DNA of 64,000 nt from Exiguobacterium sp. (GCF_020832205.1 NZ_JAFIFD010000046.1:1-64000); one strand, 5' to 3'; numbered from the stretch's first letter, positions 17,162 to 25,769 are shown. Translations and numbers: made by a program. Notes: generated by a model from the letters alone, not told the origin.

Positions 17162-18141
17162 GTGTCCTGCCCCTTCCGTTTCGTCGTCTGCCGCTCCGTC
17201 AACGTGACGGGCAATAAAATCTCTTTCGTCTCAATCTCTCTCTTTTCAATCAAATCGAGCAACCGTTCCGTCGCCCGACGCCCCATTTCATAGATGGGCT
17301 GTGCGATCGTCGTGAGAGGCGGGGACGTCATTTCGCCGAGCTCGATGCCGTCATAACCGATGACTTGCAAGTCTTCCGGCACACGCACGTTCCGGCGCAC
17401 CGCTTCCTGCAGCACCGCCGCCGCGATGACGTCGTTGGCAGCGAACACACCATCGAACGGCCAATACGCATCAAACAAGTGTTTTGACGCCGTGACCGCC
17501 TCTTTAAACGTAAAACTCGAATGTGTCATCCCGACGAGTCGATCGCCGGCGACGTCCAAAAAGCCATCCGTCCGTCGTTTTACCGTCTGGAGCTGTTCCG
17601 GTCCCCCGATCTGGGCGAGCTTTGTCGCGCCACAAGCTAAGAGCGTCTCCGCCGCAAGCCGTCCGCCTTCATACCCGTCCGAGATGACGGCATCGATCCC
17701 AGATTTGACGATGCGGTCGAGCGCCACCATCGGCAATTCCAGCTTTTCGTAGTTCGGGTTGTCTGAATGATTCGTCGTGATGATCAAGCCGTCGACATGC
17801 ATCGTCTGCAGCGCGACCAAGTACGTCTGTTCTTTCGCAAGTTGCTCGTCCGTGTTACAGAGCACGACTTGATAGCCGTGTTGATTGGCCACGTCTTCGA
17901 TCGCCCGGGCCAACTGTGGAAAGAACGGATTTGTGATATCCGGCATGATCAAGCCGATTAAACCCGATGTTTTTGTAAATAGTGAACGGGCGACCCGGTT
18001 CGGGGCATAGTCGAGATCGGCGATGGCCCGCTCGACGGCTTCCCTAGCTTCTGCACTGACATATCCGTTATTGTTCATGACACGGGACACGGTCGCGACA
18101 GAAACGTTCGCCCGTTTGGCCACTTGTTTGATTGTCGCCAT
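17158..18141 (-). CDS. rbsR: LacI-family ribose operon repressor
   Basis: Repressor of 327 residues. The LacI helix-turn-helix ATIKQVAKRANVSVATVSRV opens the protein, the hinge helix follows (YAPNRVARSLF), then a ribose-binding-protein-like core. As first gene of its own operon it is autoregulated: a perfect 14-base palindrome lies inside the spacer of the operon promoter. AAGGGGGAG precedes the ATG. Confidence 0.94.
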   Translation of the reverse strand: MATIKQVAKRANVSVATVSRVMNNNGYVSAEAREAVERAIADLDYAPNRVARSLFTKTSGLIGLIMPDITNPFFPQLARAIEDVANQHGYQVVLCNTDEQLAKEQTYLVALQTMHVDGLIITTNHSDNPNYEKLELPMVALDRIVKSGIDAVISDGYEGGRLAAETLLACGATKLAQIGGPEQLQTVKRRTDGFLDVAGDRLVGMTHSSFTFKEAVTASKHLFDAYWPFDGVFAANDVIAAAVLQEAVRRNVRVPEDLQVIGYDGIELGEMTSPPLTTIAQPIYEMGRRATERLLDLIEKREIETKEILLPVTLTERQTTKRKGQDT

Positions 18142-18156
18142 CTCGCTCCCCCTTTT

Positions 18157-18170
18157 TGGTAACGCTTACA
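18157..18170. promoter_or_regulatory. cre site in rbs leader
   Basis: Minus-strand TGTAAGCGTTACCA matches the CcpA element with one mismatch. It lies just downstream of the -10 box, a position that blocks transcription when CcpA binds. Confidence 0.65.
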
Positions 18171-18175
18171 AACAC

Positions 18176-18204
18176 ATCATAATGTGTAACCGGTTACATA
18201 TCAA
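18176..18204 (-). promoter_or_regulatory. rbs promoter with embedded RbsR operator
   Basis: TTGATA (18199-18204), 17 bases, TATGAT (18176-18181), leftward. The perfect palindrome TGTAACCGGTTACA (18185-18198) fills most of the spacer and abuts the -35 box, so bound RbsR would exclude RNA polymerase. Confidence 0.75.
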
Positions 18205-18224
18205 TGATTTTTTTAAATTTCTTA

Positions 18225-18251
18225 AAAAAAACCATCTCAACGTCGAGATGG
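18225..18251 (-). terminator. Terminator of the RimJ-type GNAT gene
   Basis: CCATCTC pairs with GAGATGG around six bases, followed on the minus strand by seven T. The gene's stop codon (18237-18239) lies in the hairpin. Confidence 0.85.
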
Positions 18252-18791
18252 GGCGTGCTCATATTCTTGTTGTGTGATGACATACAGAAGACTTTGAACG
18301 GTCCGGCCGTCCAGACGCGTCAGTTGTTGCGATGTCGTGAAAACGTACGTGAAACCCGTTTTCTCGACGACGCGGCGCGACTGGTCGTTGAAATCGAAAT
18401 GGCCGCACCACACCCGTTCAAGACCGAGATCTTCGAAACTATGGCGAATCACTTCCCGTACCGCTTCCGGGATGTATCCACGCCCCCAATGGTCGGGGCT
18501 GAGCACGTAACCGATCTCACGCTGGCGATCATGTTGAATTTCCGGGTCGGGCCGCCGGTCATGCAATCCGAGGCTGCCGATGACTTCGCCGGTCTCTTTC
18601 AGCGTGATGGCCCAGACGTCGCCGTCTTGTTGAAAAATACGGATGACATCTTGTGTCTCCTCAACCGATTGATGCGGCGCCCATCCGGCTTTTGGACCGA
18701 CCCGCTCGTCTTTCGCATAGTAAAACATCTGCTCAGCGTCCTCGAGCTGAAACGCCCGCAATCGGAGCCGGTCTGTATCGAGTTGAATCAT
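18237..18791 (-). CDS. GNAT acetyltransferase, RimJ/RimL type
   Basis: Protein of 184 residues resembling the RimJ/RimL branch of GNAT enzymes. It opens with TDRLRLRAFQLEDAEQMF and has the acetyl-CoA loop DHWGRGYIPEAV and the late motif NDQSRRVVEKTGF. Members acetylate ribosomal-protein N-termini or small amines; no substrate can be assigned here. Single gene ending in its own terminator, downstream of and convergent with nothing obvious; the rbs promoter lies just beyond its end. Confidence 0.85.
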   Translation of the reverse strand: MIQLDTDRLRLRAFQLEDAEQMFYYAKDERVGPKAGWAPHQSVEETQDVIRIFQQDGDVWAITLKETGEVIGSLGLHDRRPDPEIQHDRQREIGYVLSPDHWGRGYIPEAVREVIRHSFEDLGLERVWCGHFDFNDQSRRVVEKTGFTYVFTTSQQLTRLDGRTVQSLLYVITQQEYEHAPSRR

Positions 18792-18857
18792 GTATCCTTC
18801 CTTTCCCTCGTTTCCCTCCGATTCGTTCCGGGAATGAATTCATGAGGAGGGATGACG

Positions 18858-19304
18858 ATGCCGTTTGATTACGACTTAGATTTTGAGACGATTGACTTTC
18901 GAAAACAACCCGAACTGTACCGAGTCGGACGAGGGGAACAAGGCGTCCTGCTCGTCGAACCGTACAAGAGTGAGATTTTGCCTCATTGGCGCTTCAAGAC
19001 ACCAGCTATCGCCAAACAGTCGGCAGACGAAATCATGGAGCTGTTTGAAGCTTATCGGAAAAACGATGACTTCGTCGGGATGGACATGGCCCGCAAGTTC
19101 ATTCAAATGGGTTATACGCGGGCCCGCCGTTACGCCAACTATAAAGGCGGGCGCAAGTATAAAGACGACGGTGACATCCACGAGCGCCAAATCGATGAAG
19201 AGAAAGCCGAGTCGGCCCGCATCTTCAAAGAGCGCTGGGATCAAATTCGGGCCGATGATGATTATTTGAGACGAAAAAAAGCCCACCAGAAACAGTATGG
19301 TTGA
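18858..19304 (+). CDS. DUF4385 family protein
   Basis: Soluble protein of 148 residues. The whole length matches the DUF4385 pattern I know from bacteria and phages: FDYDLDFETIDFRKQPELY at the start, VGRGEQGVLLVEPYKSEI, then LPHWRFKTPAIA and a basic segment ARRYANYKGGRKY. No biochemical role is established. The ATG at 18858 gives a seven-base spacer to GGAGGG; 18852 is too close to it. The stop codon directly abuts that of the convergent GNAT gene (TGA|TCA). Confidence 0.85.
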   Translation: MPFDYDLDFETIDFRKQPELYRVGRGEQGVLLVEPYKSEILPHWRFKTPAIAKQSADEIMELFEAYRKNDDFVGMDMARKFIQMGYTRARRYANYKGGRKYKDDGDIHERQIDEEKAESARIFKERWDQIRADDDYLRRKKAHQKQYG

Positions 19305-19745
19305 TCAATCGGCCATGACGACGAATTCAGTGTCCGCTTTTTGAAACGAGGCGATCGGACGAAAACCGAACTGTTCGTATAAATGAATGGCTCTTAGATT
19401 GAACGCGGCCACGGTCAACCGGAGCGGCTTCCCGGCCCGCTTCGCCTCTTTCACCACGATGGCGAAGAAGGTCCGGCCGAGACCTCTCCCGGTATGGTCG
19501 GGACGCATACCAAGCCCGATATCCGTTCGTGTCTCGTCGTACACATACGTCTCGTTCGGCACTTGGGCATACGCACCGAGACAAAAAAATCCGATCAGCT
19601 CGGTTCCATCGTAAATCCCCTCGTAAGTCATCAGTTCGTCAATCCCGTCGTCAGACGGTGCTTGGTTATACAAATGATAAGGAGCCTCGTACGTCCACGC
19701 CTGAATCGCGCGGGCGTCTTCTTCTGTCACATGACGAATCTCCAT
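19305..19745 (-). CDS. GNAT acetyltransferase
   Basis: GNAT-fold protein of 146 residues. The acetyl-CoA loop is MRPDHTGRGLGRTFF and the C-terminal element NLRAIHLYEQFGF is typical. The ATG at 19745 follows AAGGAGG; longer frames upstream run into a low-complexity Arg-rich extension without a ribosome site. Substrate unknown. It ends tail to tail with the DUF4385 gene with no bases between. Confidence 0.85.
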   Translation of the reverse strand: MEIRHVTEEDARAIQAWTYEAPYHLYNQAPSDDGIDELMTYEGIYDGTELIGFFCLGAYAQVPNETYVYDETRTDIGLGMRPDHTGRGLGRTFFAIVVKEAKRAGKPLRLTVAAFNLRAIHLYEQFGFRPIASFQKADTEFVVMAD

Positions 19746-19811
19746 GCCATCCTCCTTTCCTTCGTCTTTCTCTGTTCGTCCTTTCCGTTTCGAATTCCTG
19801 TCTTGCTCCAC

Positions 19812-19838
19812 AAAAAAAGGATGGGTCGCCCCATCCTT
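19812..19838 (-). terminator. Terminator of osmC-type gene
   Basis: AAGGATGGG pairs with CCCATCCTT, followed leftward by seven T; the stop codon of the OsmC gene lies at its edge. Confidence 0.88.
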
Positions 19839-20286
19839 ACTTCCGCGTCCACGATGCCGTAATCTCGACATCAGCCGCATGCATCAAGTTATGGATCGGG
19901 CACCGGGCCTCGACCCCTTTTTGAAGCGCCGCGATGCGTTCATCTGACTCCGTCGTCTCGAGGACTACTTTGATGTGCACTTTCTCAAAATACGTTCGGA
20001 CCCCTTCGACGCCTTGGAAGCCGCGCGGATCAAGCGTCCCTTCCGTCACGAACGTCACCCCGTCGTAGTCGAAGTTTTGATCTTGGGCGACGTAGGCGAT
20101 CATAATGGTCGTACAGGATGAGTAAGCCCCAAGTAAGTATTCAAGCGGATTCGGTCCGGCGTCCGTTCCGCCGAGCCGTTCCGGTTCATCGACGATAAAC
20201 GGTTCTAAGTCACGCACATGCACCGTCGTCTTCACACTTGTCGCTTCTCCTTCAGCACGCATCGTCACTAACGGTTTTTCGCTCAT
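19837..20286 (-). CDS. OsmC-family peroxiredoxin
   Basis: Protein of 149 residues in the OsmC/Ohr/YhfA superfamily, thiol peroxidases that reduce organic hydroperoxides or related oxidants. The two active-site cysteines are visible: YSSCTT near residue 57 and EARCPIHNLMHAADV near residue 128; the usual GPNPLEYLLGA lies before the first. The sequence is closer to the YhfA-like than the Ohr branch. GGAGGAG precedes the ATG. Single gene with its own terminator. Confidence 0.88.
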   Translation of the reverse strand: MSEKPLVTMRAEGEATSVKTTVHVRDLEPFIVDEPERLGGTDAGPNPLEYLLGAYSSCTTIMIAYVAQDQNFDYDGVTFVTEGTLDPRGFQGVEGVRTYFEKVHIKVVLETTESDERIAALQKGVEARCPIHNLMHAADVEITASWTRK

Positions 20287-20331
20287 AGCGTCTCCTCCTC
20301 CAAAATGATGTCATCCTCCTATTCGTTCCCG

Positions 20332-21897
20332 TTATTTCGGACCGTGTAACACGTCATCGTAAATCGCATAATCATTTTTCCCTTGTTGTTTGATTTGATA
20401 CATCGCTTGGTCCGCTTTATGGATGAGCGTATCTAGATCGTTTCCTTGTTCAGGCGATACACTCACCCCGATGCTCGCTCGAATCAAAACGGTCTCACGC
20501 CCGAGTCGGAACGGCCGCTCCGTCAACAGCGACTGCAACCGTTCAACGAACGTTACGATGTCATCCGCTTCGACATCCGTCAAATAAATATAAAACTCAT
20601 CGCCCCCGACACGCGAGGCGAGGCCCGTCTCCGGTGTCGCCGTCTCGAGCAAGACACCGAGATGGACGAGAAAGTCGTCACCGACTTGGTGGCCATACGT
20701 GTCGTTGACCCCTTTAAACCCGTCTAGGTCCAGTATGATGAGCGCGAACGTATCCGCCCGCAACAGCGCTTGATCAGCTTGTTCGTAAAAGGCGCGGCGA
20801 TTGGCTAGTTTCGTCAGCGGATCGTGATAGGCGAAGAAGCGAATCGTCTGCTCGGCTTCTTTGAATGAATGTACGTCCCGGATGAGAATCATCCCGTGAA
20901 TCTTTTGGTCGATATAGACGAAATCACCATCGATGACGACGTAACGTTCTTGCCCCGTCTTCGTTAAAATTTTCGTCTCAAACTCGAGGAACTTCTTTTG
21001 GGCGTGGAAATGTTGGCGATAATGCTCGCACCATTCGTCCCGTTTTTTCTCCGGCAACAAGTCGACGAAGCGCTCATTGACGACTCGCACCGTATGGAAC
21101 AACATACGCGCGGCCGGGTTGGCGCTCTCGATCCGCCCCGCGTCGTCGACGAGCAAGATGGCGGACGGGTTCAAGTTGTACAGGGTGCTGTATCGTTTTG
21201 CGTACGACGCCAAAAAATCGAGCCGGTTCATGGCCACGACGAGCGCGACCGCCCAGACGAGCCCGCCGAACATGTACCCGTACGGCGGCATGACGCCCCG
21301 GAACTGGAAGTAGCCGAAGACGACGTCCCAAATCAAGACGACCACCGCCGTCCAAATGAGCATCCGTAACACGCGCTGGTGCTCCGACCGTTCTGCTCGC
21401 TTGAGCGCGTAGATGAGCAACAAGATGATCAGAAAATGAAACACGTTCCCGACCGTCATCGTCGTCAAATAGGAGGCGTTGAACTCTGGATAAATCCATA
21501 GCCCGACACGATCAAAGCGTTGACTGTTGATGATGTTCTCTTGACGGATGAACGTCAAGGCGACCGGGATGAGCGGCAAATATATCGCATATGGATATAT
21601 CCATTTTGGCAACCTCGCCCCGACCCCCGTCACTTTGACGATGAAGTGGACGGAGAAGACGAAAATGAGGATTCCGGCGTTGCCGAACCAGTAGGTGACG
21701 AAAGCTGGACTTTGTTCGATCGGCGACAAGTGACGTCCGAACTCCGCCATGAACAGCATCGCATAGCCGAATACAAATAGGCTGAGCAGACGATGTTCGA
21801 CTTGCCTCGGGTTGCGCAGCAACACGTCGAGGGCCAGGTGGCTGAGCAAGAAGGCCGGTACGAGATAAACGGCCATGTATATAAACAGTGCGGTCAT
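20332..21897 (-). CDS. Membrane diguanylate cyclase (7TM-PAS-GGDEF)
   Basis: Protein of 521 residues with three parts: seven membrane helices (about 1-225, the 7TM sensor region also found on histidine kinases), a PAS domain (about 235-345, starting YNLNPSAILLVDDAGRIESAN) and a GGDEF domain (about 355-515). The catalytic motif RVGGDEF is intact, so c-di-GMP synthesis is likely. The RxxD inhibitory site that normally precedes it is missing. The start has AAGGGG eight bases upstream. The signal sensed is unknown. Confidence 0.9.
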   Translation of the reverse strand: MTALFIYMAVYLVPAFLLSHLALDVLLRNPRQVEHRLLSLFVFGYAMLFMAEFGRHLSPIEQSPAFVTYWFGNAGILIFVFSVHFIVKVTGVGARLPKWIYPYAIYLPLIPVALTFIRQENIINSQRFDRVGLWIYPEFNASYLTTMTVGNVFHFLIILLLIYALKRAERSEHQRVLRMLIWTAVVVLIWDVVFGYFQFRGVMPPYGYMFGGLVWAVALVVAMNRLDFLASYAKRYSTLYNLNPSAILLVDDAGRIESANPAARMLFHTVRVVNERFVDLLPEKKRDEWCEHYRQHFHAQKKFLEFETKILTKTGQERYVVIDGDFVYIDQKIHGMILIRDVHSFKEAEQTIRFFAYHDPLTKLANRRAFYEQADQALLRADTFALIILDLDGFKGVNDTYGHQVGDDFLVHLGVLLETATPETGLASRVGGDEFYIYLTDVEADDIVTFVERLQSLLTERPFRLGRETVLIRASIGVSVSPEQGNDLDTLIHKADQAMYQIKQQGKNDYAIYDDVLHGPK

Positions 21898-21982
21898 GGA
21901 GAGACCCCTTTCTCAAACGGATACGTCTTTACTTTCTCTATCGGACGTTTCGTTTCCTTTATCGAGCCAAAGGGCACATTCC

Positions 21983-22013
21983 AAAAAAAAACGAACGGAC
22001 CAAAGTCCGTTCG
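21983..22013 (-). terminator. Terminator of thi/NAD(P)-binding unit
   Basis: CGAACGGAC pairs with GTCCGTTCG around a four-base loop, followed leftward by eight or more T. It ends the transcript carrying the NAD(P)H-binding gene and perhaps the thi genes. Confidence 0.9.
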
Positions 22014-22019
22014 CACGCA

Positions 22020-22655
22020 TCATAATGTGTCTTCGATGGCCGTGTCACCTTTGACCAGGTCGATCGCTTTATTTTTCGCTGCCTCGTTCCCGATGACGTG
22101 GGCGAGGAAAGCGGCCACGTCTGCACGTGGAACCTCTCCGGTCGAGACGTCCCCGACCTTCACTTTGCCCGTGCCGGAATCATCCGTCAACGCCCCCGGA
22201 CGGACGATCGTGTACGTCAGTCCGCTCTCTTCGAGCAAGCGGTCCGCATGATGTTTCGCCACATAGTATGGCTTCATCGAGTCCGGCCACGCCGAGCGGT
22301 CTTCAGCCTTCAAGGCGCTCACCATGACGAACTGTTTGACGTTCCCGTCGGCTTTGGCCGCTTCGACACTTTTCGCGGCACCGTCCAAATCGATCAGCAG
22401 CGTCTTGTCCGCTCCTGTGTCCCCGCCGGAACCGGCTGCGAATACGACGACGTCCATGCCCGCGATCGCTTGTTTCAACTGAGCGACGTCACCTTCTAAG
22501 TCACCTAAAACGGCTTGATAACCTTTCGATGTGAAATCGTCGAGTTGCTCTTGTTTGCGGACCATCGCCGTCACGTCATGCTTGCCTTCCTCATGTAAAC
22601 GTTCGACGAGCTGTTTCCCAATCTGTCCGTTCGCACCAATTACAAATACGTTCAT
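22020..22655 (-). CDS. NAD(P)H-binding SDR-like protein (YhfK type)
   Basis: Rossmann-fold protein of 211 residues with the nucleotide loop VIGANGQIGKQL at its start and the atypical-SDR motifs FAAGSGG, VSALKAED and YYVAKHHADRLLEESGL. It resembles the SDR_a5/NmrA-like group that includes Bacillus YhfK, often described as sugar epimerase-like but without a proven reaction. The ATG at 22655 follows GAGGAGG. It lies 23 bases after thiE with no terminator between, so it may be read with the thi operon, though a thiamine role is not implied. Confidence 0.87.
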   Translation of the reverse strand: MNVFVIGANGQIGKQLVERLHEEGKHDVTAMVRKQEQLDDFTSKGYQAVLGDLEGDVAQLKQAIAGMDVVVFAAGSGGDTGADKTLLIDLDGAAKSVEAAKADGNVKQFVMVSALKAEDRSAWPDSMKPYYVAKHHADRLLEESGLTYTIVRPGALTDDSGTGKVKVGDVSTGEVPRADVAAFLAHVIGNEAAKNKAIDLVKGDTAIEDTL

Positions 22656-22678
22656 TTGCCTTCCTCCTCGAATCGAAT

Positions 22679-23320
22679 TCAGAGACACTTGAAACGTCGT
22701 GTGGCTTCTGCCACGTCCGGCGCCGAAGCGATGGCCGAGATGATGGCGACCCCGTTGGCCCCGTCACGCCGAATCGAGTCGACGTGTTCAGGCCGGATGC
22801 CCCCGATCCCCACGATGGGGAGCTCCCGATACGCCGTCCGCACTTGACGGATGAGCGTCGTCCCGTTCACTTCTCCGGCGTCCTCTTTCGAGTCCGTCGG
22901 AAAGACGGGACCGATGCCGACATAGTCCGCGTGCTCAATCGCCGTCGCCGCTTCTTCGAGCGAGTGTACCGAGACACCGAGCCATTTGTCCGCCCCAATC
23001 ATCTGTCTGACGCGGCGGGCCGACACATCTTCTTGGCCGACATGCACCCCGTCTGCATCGAGCTTCAACGCCAGCTCGACGTCATCGTTCACGATAAACG
23101 GGACGCCGTACGTGCGACAAAGTCGAAGCAACCTTTTTGCCACCGCTTCTTTTTCATCTCCATACAGTGCCTCATTTCCTTTTTCGCGAAATTGGAAACA
23201 TGTCACACCACATTGGAGCGCCGTCTCGACCGTGCGGAAGATATTTTCAGTGTTCGTCGTCCCGCATATGAAGTACAGCCGCAAACGCTCAGCGAGCTCG
23301 GCTTGCCGTGATCGTTTCAA
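22679..23320 (-). CDS. thiE: Thiamine-phosphate synthase
   Basis: TIM-barrel enzyme of 213 residues that joins HMP pyrophosphate and the thiazole phosphate to thiamine phosphate. Family motifs are clear: FQFREKG, VNDDVELALKLDADGVHVGQED, GIGPVFPTDSKED and VGIGGI. The start is TTG at 23320, nine bases after AGGGGAGG; no ATG in frame fits. It overlaps the end of thiD by 32 bases. Last thiamine gene of tenA-thiM-thiD-thiE. Confidence 0.95.
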   Translation of the reverse strand: MKRSRQAELAERLRLYFICGTTNTENIFRTVETALQCGVTCFQFREKGNEALYGDEKEAVAKRLLRLCRTYGVPFIVNDDVELALKLDADGVHVGQEDVSARRVRQMIGADKWLGVSVHSLEEAATAIEHADYVGIGPVFPTDSKEDAGEVNGTTLIRQVRTAYRELPIVGIGGIRPEHVDSIRRDGANGVAIISAIASAPDVAEATRRFKCL

Positions 23321-24131
23321 TCGTCACATCCTCCCCTCTATACATCCCGTACGCCCAATGATTCGTCGGTCCATGTCCCGAACCGATGTGTAAGTCATGG
23401 ACGATGGCACTTTGAATGAATCGTTTCGCCGTCACTGCCGCGTCGATCAACGCGTGTCCTTTCCCGAGTTCAGCTGTGAGCGCTGCCGAAAACGTACACC
23501 CCGTCCCATGCGTATTCGTTGTCGCCACGCGGGGAGCGGACAACACGAACGCCTCTGTCGCAGAGATCACGAGATCTTCAGCACGTTCGCCTTCGAGATG
23601 GCCTCCTTTCAAGATGACCGCCTTCGCCCCTAACGACAAGAGGCGTTCCGCTGCCTCGAGACGATCTTGAAACGTACGAATCGTCAATCCCGTCAACACT
23701 TCTGCTTCCGGCACGTTCGGTGTGACGACGGTCGCGAGCGGCAATAAGGACGTCTTGAGCGCGTCGACGGCTGTGTCTTGCAGTAGCGACGCCCCGCCTT
23801 TGGCGATCATGACCGGGTCGACGACGAGCCGTTTGAACGCATGCCGCTTCACTCCGAGAGCGACGGTCTCAATCCGACTCGCATCGAACAACATCCCCGT
23901 CTTGCACGCTTCGATCGAAAAATCGGAACCAATCGCATCAAGTTGTTGCGCGAGCAGTTCTGGTGAGACCGCTTCGACGCCATGGACACCGCGTGTGTTT
24001 TGCGCCGTGACCGCCGTCACGACACTCGTTCCAAACACCCCGAGCTCTTGAAACGTCTTTAAATCGGCTTGAATGCCGGCTCCACCGCCTGAATCCGATC
24101 CAGCAATCGTCAACACTTGGGGGCGCATCAT
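23289..24131 (-). CDS. thiD: HMP/HMP-phosphate kinase
   Basis: Ribokinase-fold enzyme of 280 residues that phosphorylates hydroxymethylpyrimidine twice. Motifs: TIAGSDSGGGAGIQADLK at the start, TAVTAQNT, VDPVMIAKGG and HGTGCTFSAAL with the catalytic cysteine. Its start overlaps the thiM stop by four bases and its end overlaps thiE, so these are translationally coupled. Bifunctional ThiD is likelier than pyridoxal kinase, given the operon. Confidence 0.95.
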   Translation of the reverse strand: MMRPQVLTIAGSDSGGGAGIQADLKTFQELGVFGTSVVTAVTAQNTRGVHGVEAVSPELLAQQLDAIGSDFSIEACKTGMLFDASRIETVALGVKRHAFKRLVVDPVMIAKGGASLLQDTAVDALKTSLLPLATVVTPNVPEAEVLTGLTIRTFQDRLEAAERLLSLGAKAVILKGGHLEGERAEDLVISATEAFVLSAPRVATTNTHGTGCTFSAALTAELGKGHALIDAAVTAKRFIQSAIVHDLHIGSGHGPTNHWAYGMYRGEDVTIETITASRAR

Positions 24132-24916
24132 GATACCACCTCAATTCGATCGCTCGGCAGTTCGATGGCGGTCATCTTTCCAAGTTCGTTCAAGAAGTGG
24201 ATTGGGAAATCTCCCGACCCGTCGGCACGTGCTGTCGCAAGTTCCCCGCAGCGGGCATATCCGGCGAGCGCCGTCGCCGTCGCGCTCATCGCGTCTGCTT
24301 CGACCGCAAGAAACGCACCGACGACCGCACTGAGCAGGCACCCGGTCCCGGTCGTCCGAGTCATCACCTCAGTACCTCCTTTGATTTCAATCGTCACGTC
24401 CCCGTCACTGACGACGTCCATCTCTCCGGTCACAGCGACGACACAGCGATACCGTTTGGCCGCCTCGCGTGCGACATATGTCACGTCATGCAAGACTTCT
24501 CCTGCGTCGACACCACGGGCGTGACTCGTCTGGTCAATCAGTGTCGCAATCTCACCGGCGTTCCCACGAATGACCGTCACCTGCACCTGTTCAAGGATGG
24601 CGGTCGCCACTTGACGTCGAAATGCCGTCGCACCGACACCGACCGGGTCGAAGACGACAGGGCGTCCTGCAGTGTTCGCCGCTTGTCCGGCCCGAATCAT
24701 CGTCGCTTCGGTCGTCGCATCGAGCGTGCCGATGTTCAACACGAGCGCGTCACTCACTGTCGCCATTTCCGCTACTTCCTCGATGGCTGATGCCATGACC
24801 GGGGACGCGCCGACGGCGAGCAGACCGTTCGCCGAAAAGTTCGCGACGACGATGTTTGTGATGTTATGGATGAGCGGCCGCTCGTCTCGGACTTTATCCC
24901 ATAGGTCGCGCTTCAT
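24128..24916 (-). CDS. thiM: Hydroxyethylthiazole kinase
   Basis: Salvage kinase of 262 residues for the thiazole part of thiamine. Motifs: LIHNITNIVVANFSANGLLAVGASPVMA, FDPVGVGAT and TRTTGTGCLLSA with the catalytic cysteine. The ATG at 24916 overlaps the tenA stop (ATGA) and has GGAGGTGA upstream; an upstream in-frame start would extend into tenA without support. With thiD, thiE and tenA it shows a salvage rather than de novo operon: thiC, thiG and thiS are absent here. Confidence 0.95.
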   Translation of the reverse strand: MKRDLWDKVRDERPLIHNITNIVVANFSANGLLAVGASPVMASAIEEVAEMATVSDALVLNIGTLDATTEATMIRAGQAANTAGRPVVFDPVGVGATAFRRQVATAILEQVQVTVIRGNAGEIATLIDQTSHARGVDAGEVLHDVTYVAREAAKRYRCVVAVTGEMDVVSDGDVTIEIKGGTEVMTRTTGTGCLLSAVVGAFLAVEADAMSATATALAGYARCGELATARADGSGDFPIHFLNELGKMTAIELPSDRIEVVS

Positions 24917-25587
24917 CGGCTCACCTCCACCGGTACGTCCCACGTCTCGAGCGTCCACGCCATCTGCCAAAACGCCACTTCGTAGTAACAGCTCTTTAAG
25001 AACGATTGACGGTACCGTTTGCGTTCGGCTTCCGTCGCCTGTTCGGCCAACAGATTGAGGCGTTCAATCTGTTCTTCGACGAGTTCGCGGAACCATTCCG
25101 ATCCGTACGTCGCAATCCAAGCCGTATAAATCGGATGATTCGGCTTCGCACCTTTCAACCGTTCCCCAATCTCGTAGTACACCCAGTAGCATGGCAGAAT
25201 CGCCGCGAGTACGTCGCCGAGCGTCGGTCCGGCTTGCTGCATGTGCATCGCATACGCGTATGCGGTCGGCGCCGGCTCGAACTGTCGGCGCTCCTCTTCG
25301 GTCACGTCAAGCATCGTGAAGAACTCCCGATGCAAGGCGTGTTCCGCCTCGATCGTGTGCAGTGCGTGCGTCAAAAAGCGGCTCGACAGTTCCATGTCTG
25401 ATGCAACGATCGCGCCTCTCGCTTGTACTTTTGAAAACTGGTTCAAATAATACGAGTCTTGCATCACGTAATGTCGGAATTTCGCTTCATCGAGTGTCCC
25501 GTCACCGAGCGATTGGACGAACGGGTGGTCAAAACTCGCTTGGAATAAGGCATCCGCCTCTTGTCGGATTTGTTGTGTGAACGTCAT
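24913..25587 (-). CDS. tenA: Aminopyrimidine aminohydrolase
   Basis: Thiaminase-II-fold enzyme of 224 residues that recycles degraded thiamine by hydrolysing aminopyrimidines to HMP. The active-site cysteine lies in ILPCYWVYYEIG and the late glutamate in SCYYEVAFWQMAW; HYVMQDSYYLNQF near residue 45 is also typical. The ATG at 25587 has AAGGGGGAG upstream. First gene of the thi operon, under a TPP riboswitch. Confidence 0.94.
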   Translation of the reverse strand: MTFTQQIRQEADALFQASFDHPFVQSLGDGTLDEAKFRHYVMQDSYYLNQFSKVQARGAIVASDMELSSRFLTHALHTIEAEHALHREFFTMLDVTEEERRQFEPAPTAYAYAMHMQQAGPTLGDVLAAILPCYWVYYEIGERLKGAKPNHPIYTAWIATYGSEWFRELVEEQIERLNLLAEQATEAERKRYRQSFLKSCYYEVAFWQMAWTLETWDVPVEVSR

Positions 25588-25610
25588 TTCCGTCTCCCCC
25601 TTTTTGTATG

Positions 25611-25646
25611 AAAAAAGACGCCGCCTCCCATAACGGAAGCGGCGTC
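25611..25646 (-). terminator. Riboswitch-linked terminator before tenA
   Basis: GACGCCGC with GCGGCGTC (and inner CC/GG) forms a stem followed leftward by six T, between the TPP aptamer and tenA. This is the likely off-state terminator. Confidence 0.85.
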
Positions 25647-25679
25647 GGACATACACAGAGTGTGAGACAAGTCGTTTCG

Positions 25680-25769
25680 CCCACTTCCCTCCGCTAGCGT
25701 GAACTAGATCAGGTTCAAAGGGTCTGGACCATGTCCATCTCAGCCGCGTCACGCGACTCCCCTAGTGGC
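25680..25769 (-). ncRNA. TPP riboswitch (THI box) of tenA operon
   Basis: On the minus strand the conserved pieces appear in order: CACTAGGGGAGTC, GCTGAGATGG, ACCCTTTGAACCTGATCTAG and AGCGGAGGGAAGTGG, with the two ends pairing. This is the thi-box aptamer; bound thiamine pyrophosphate should favour the terminator at 25611-25646 and shut off tenA-thiM-thiD-thiE. Confidence 0.95.
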
